Assembly (NCBI GenBank): GCA_945869935.1
Contig: CAMBSA010000140.1
Coordinates: forward strand, 1-5,836
Reading direction: 5' to 3'
Source: Bordetella parapertussis
Lineage (GTDB): Bacteria; Pseudomonadota; Gammaproteobacteria; Burkholderiales; SG8-39
Length of the DNA: 5,836 nucleotides
Shown here piece by piece: positions 5,021 through 5,836 of this stretch. Made by a program: the position numbers and the translations under genes. Below the pieces are notes generated by a model that was not told the DNA's origin, ran no database searches, and saw only the letters and a program-made list of their open reading frames with translations. Every line of letters begins with the position of its first letter. Positions within the stretch are counted from its first letter, which is position 1.

Positions 5021-5836
5021 ATGAGCACCAAGATCGACTACGACCTGCGCTACAACCCGCGCCTTATCACCGATGGCATTCCGGAAATCACCGCGCGCTG
5101 GCAGCGCACCGCCGAGGAGGCGCGCGCCGCACGCAATGTTTATCTCGATGTCCCCTACGGCGCGGATCCTGCGGAAAAGATGGATATCTTTCGCGCGAAA
5201 GGACGCAGCAAGGGCTTGCTGATGTTCATCCACGGGGGATATTGGCGCGGGTTCGACAAGAAGGACTTCTCCTTTGTTGCGCCGGCGCTCGCCAACGCGG
5301 GAGTTACGGTTGCCGTTGTGAACTACTCGCTCTGCCCGAAAGTGCAGATTCGCGACATCGTCATGCAGATGGTGCAGGCCAGCGCATGGCTATACCGGAA
5401 CGGCTCGAATTTCGGCGCACCTGCCGGGCGCCTGCATGTCGCAGGCCACTCCGCTGGCGGTCATCTTGCGGCGATGATGCTGGCAACGCTCTGGCCGGTC
5501 TATGCGAAAGATCTGCCGAAAAAGGTGGTACGTGGCGCGCTTGCCATATCCGGCCTTTACGACCTCACCGAAATTGCCAAGGCTCCTTTCCTCAAGGACG
5601 ACCTCAGACTCACCGAGAAACGTGCAATCGAGTCCAGTCCCGGCTTGATGCCTCCTGCGACCAATGCGCCGCTCTACACCGCGGTGGGCGAGAAGGAAAA
5701 CGACGGTTTCCATTTTCAGAACACGCTGCTCGGACGGAAATGGAAAAAGATTCTCAAGGACGATATCGCCTGCCCCGGTGACAATCACTTCACGGTTCTA
5801 GACCGGATCACGCAGCCGGGCAGCCCGATGTTCAAG
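5021..5836 (+). CDS. Alpha/beta hydrolase, kynurenine-formamidase-like (3' partial)
   Basis: At least 272 residues of an alpha/beta hydrolase run off the window end without a stop. The oxyanion motif HGGYW (71-75), the nucleophile elbow GHSAGGH with S144, and H256 in GDNHFTVLD are visible; D228 in the KENDGFHFQN loop is the likely acid. The spacing of these residues and the N-terminal D-LRYNPR resemble the arylformamidase (kynurenine formamidase, KynB/BNA7-like) group of esterase/lipase-like hydrolases, which cleave N-formyl groups from aromatic amines; carboxylesterase activity is a realistic alternative. The start ATG at 5021 has GAGG 5 bases upstream and lies 22 bases after the Rid gene, implying one operon. 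Only a short C-terminal segment should be missing, judging from family length. The context suggests it releases or processes a substrate or intermediate of the neighbouring aromatic pathway. Confidence 0.88.
   Translation, partial: MSTKIDYDLRYNPRLITDGIPEITARWQRTAEEARAARNVYLDVPYGADPAEKMDIFRAKGRSKGLLMFIHGGYWRGFDKKDFSFVAPALANAGVTVAVVNYSLCPKVQIRDIVMQMVQASAWLYRNGSNFGAPAGRLHVAGHSAGGHLAAMMLATLWPVYAKDLPKKVVRGALAISGLYDLTEIAKAPFLKDDLRLTEKRAIESSPGLMPPATNAPLYTAVGEKENDGFHFQNTLLGRKWKKILKDDIACPGDNHFTVLDRITQPGSPMFK

Noticed and set aside
4414..5031. Upstream extension of the alpha-subunit frame, making a 624-residue protein
   Set aside because: The extra 206 codons run antisense to the Rid gene and through the divergent promoter region; the Shine-Dalgarno and family length both support the start at 4413.
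1..5836. CRISPR arrays, tRNA/rRNA genes, insertion sequences or prophage elements
   Set aside because: No spaced repeats, transposase or integrase-like frames, terminal repeats or RNA-gene signatures were seen; nearly all bases are in the seven coding regions.

Overview
The window looks like an aromatic-acid catabolic locus from a high-GC (roughly 60%, estimated by eye) Gram-negative bacterium. Betaproteobacteria, in particular Burkholderiales, are the best guess. The reasons are a Bug/TctC-type periplasmic binding protein (a family greatly expanded in that group), a NagG-like three-component Rieske oxygenase, and a gentisate-dioxygenase relative in the same locus. The taxonomic call is inference; no RNA gene or marker gene is present.

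Layout. Bases 1-522 (+) hold the C-terminal half of a gentisate 1,2-dioxygenase-type bicupin whose 5' end lies outside the window. A bidirectional rho-independent terminator (about 536-565) separates it from a convergent minus-strand operon. Read in its own direction, that operon runs: Rieske oxygenase alpha subunit (4413-3157), beta subunit (3153-2665, GTG start, 3-nt gap), ACMSD-type amidohydrolase (2604-1654), Bug/TctC solute-binding protein (1567-599). A short divergent promoter region (4414-4599) separates this operon from a plus-strand pair: a Rid-family protein (4600-4998) and an alpha/beta hydrolase of the kynurenine-formamidase type (5021 to beyond the window end). There is no gene-free stretch longer than about 190 bases.

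How the genes may work together. The Bug protein would bind an aromatic carboxylate or related organic acid in the periplasm. The oxygenase would hydroxylate a salicylate- or anthranilate-like ring. The bicupin dioxygenase would open the resulting gentisate-like ring. The amidohydrolase (decarboxylase or hydrolase), the Rid protein (imine/enamine chemistry or deamination in some relatives) and the alpha/beta hydrolase (amide or ester) would handle side groups or ring-cleavage products. The set Rieske + cupin + ACMSD-like + Rid + formamidase-like resembles parts of aminoaromatic (anthranilate/aminomuconate) routes more than plain salicylate-gentisate catabolism, so an amino- or formamido-substituted benzoate is the most interesting substrate hypothesis. 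No ferredoxin, ferredoxin reductase, maleylpyruvate isomerase, fumarylpyruvate hydrolase or regulator gene is visible, so the window is only part of the pathway.
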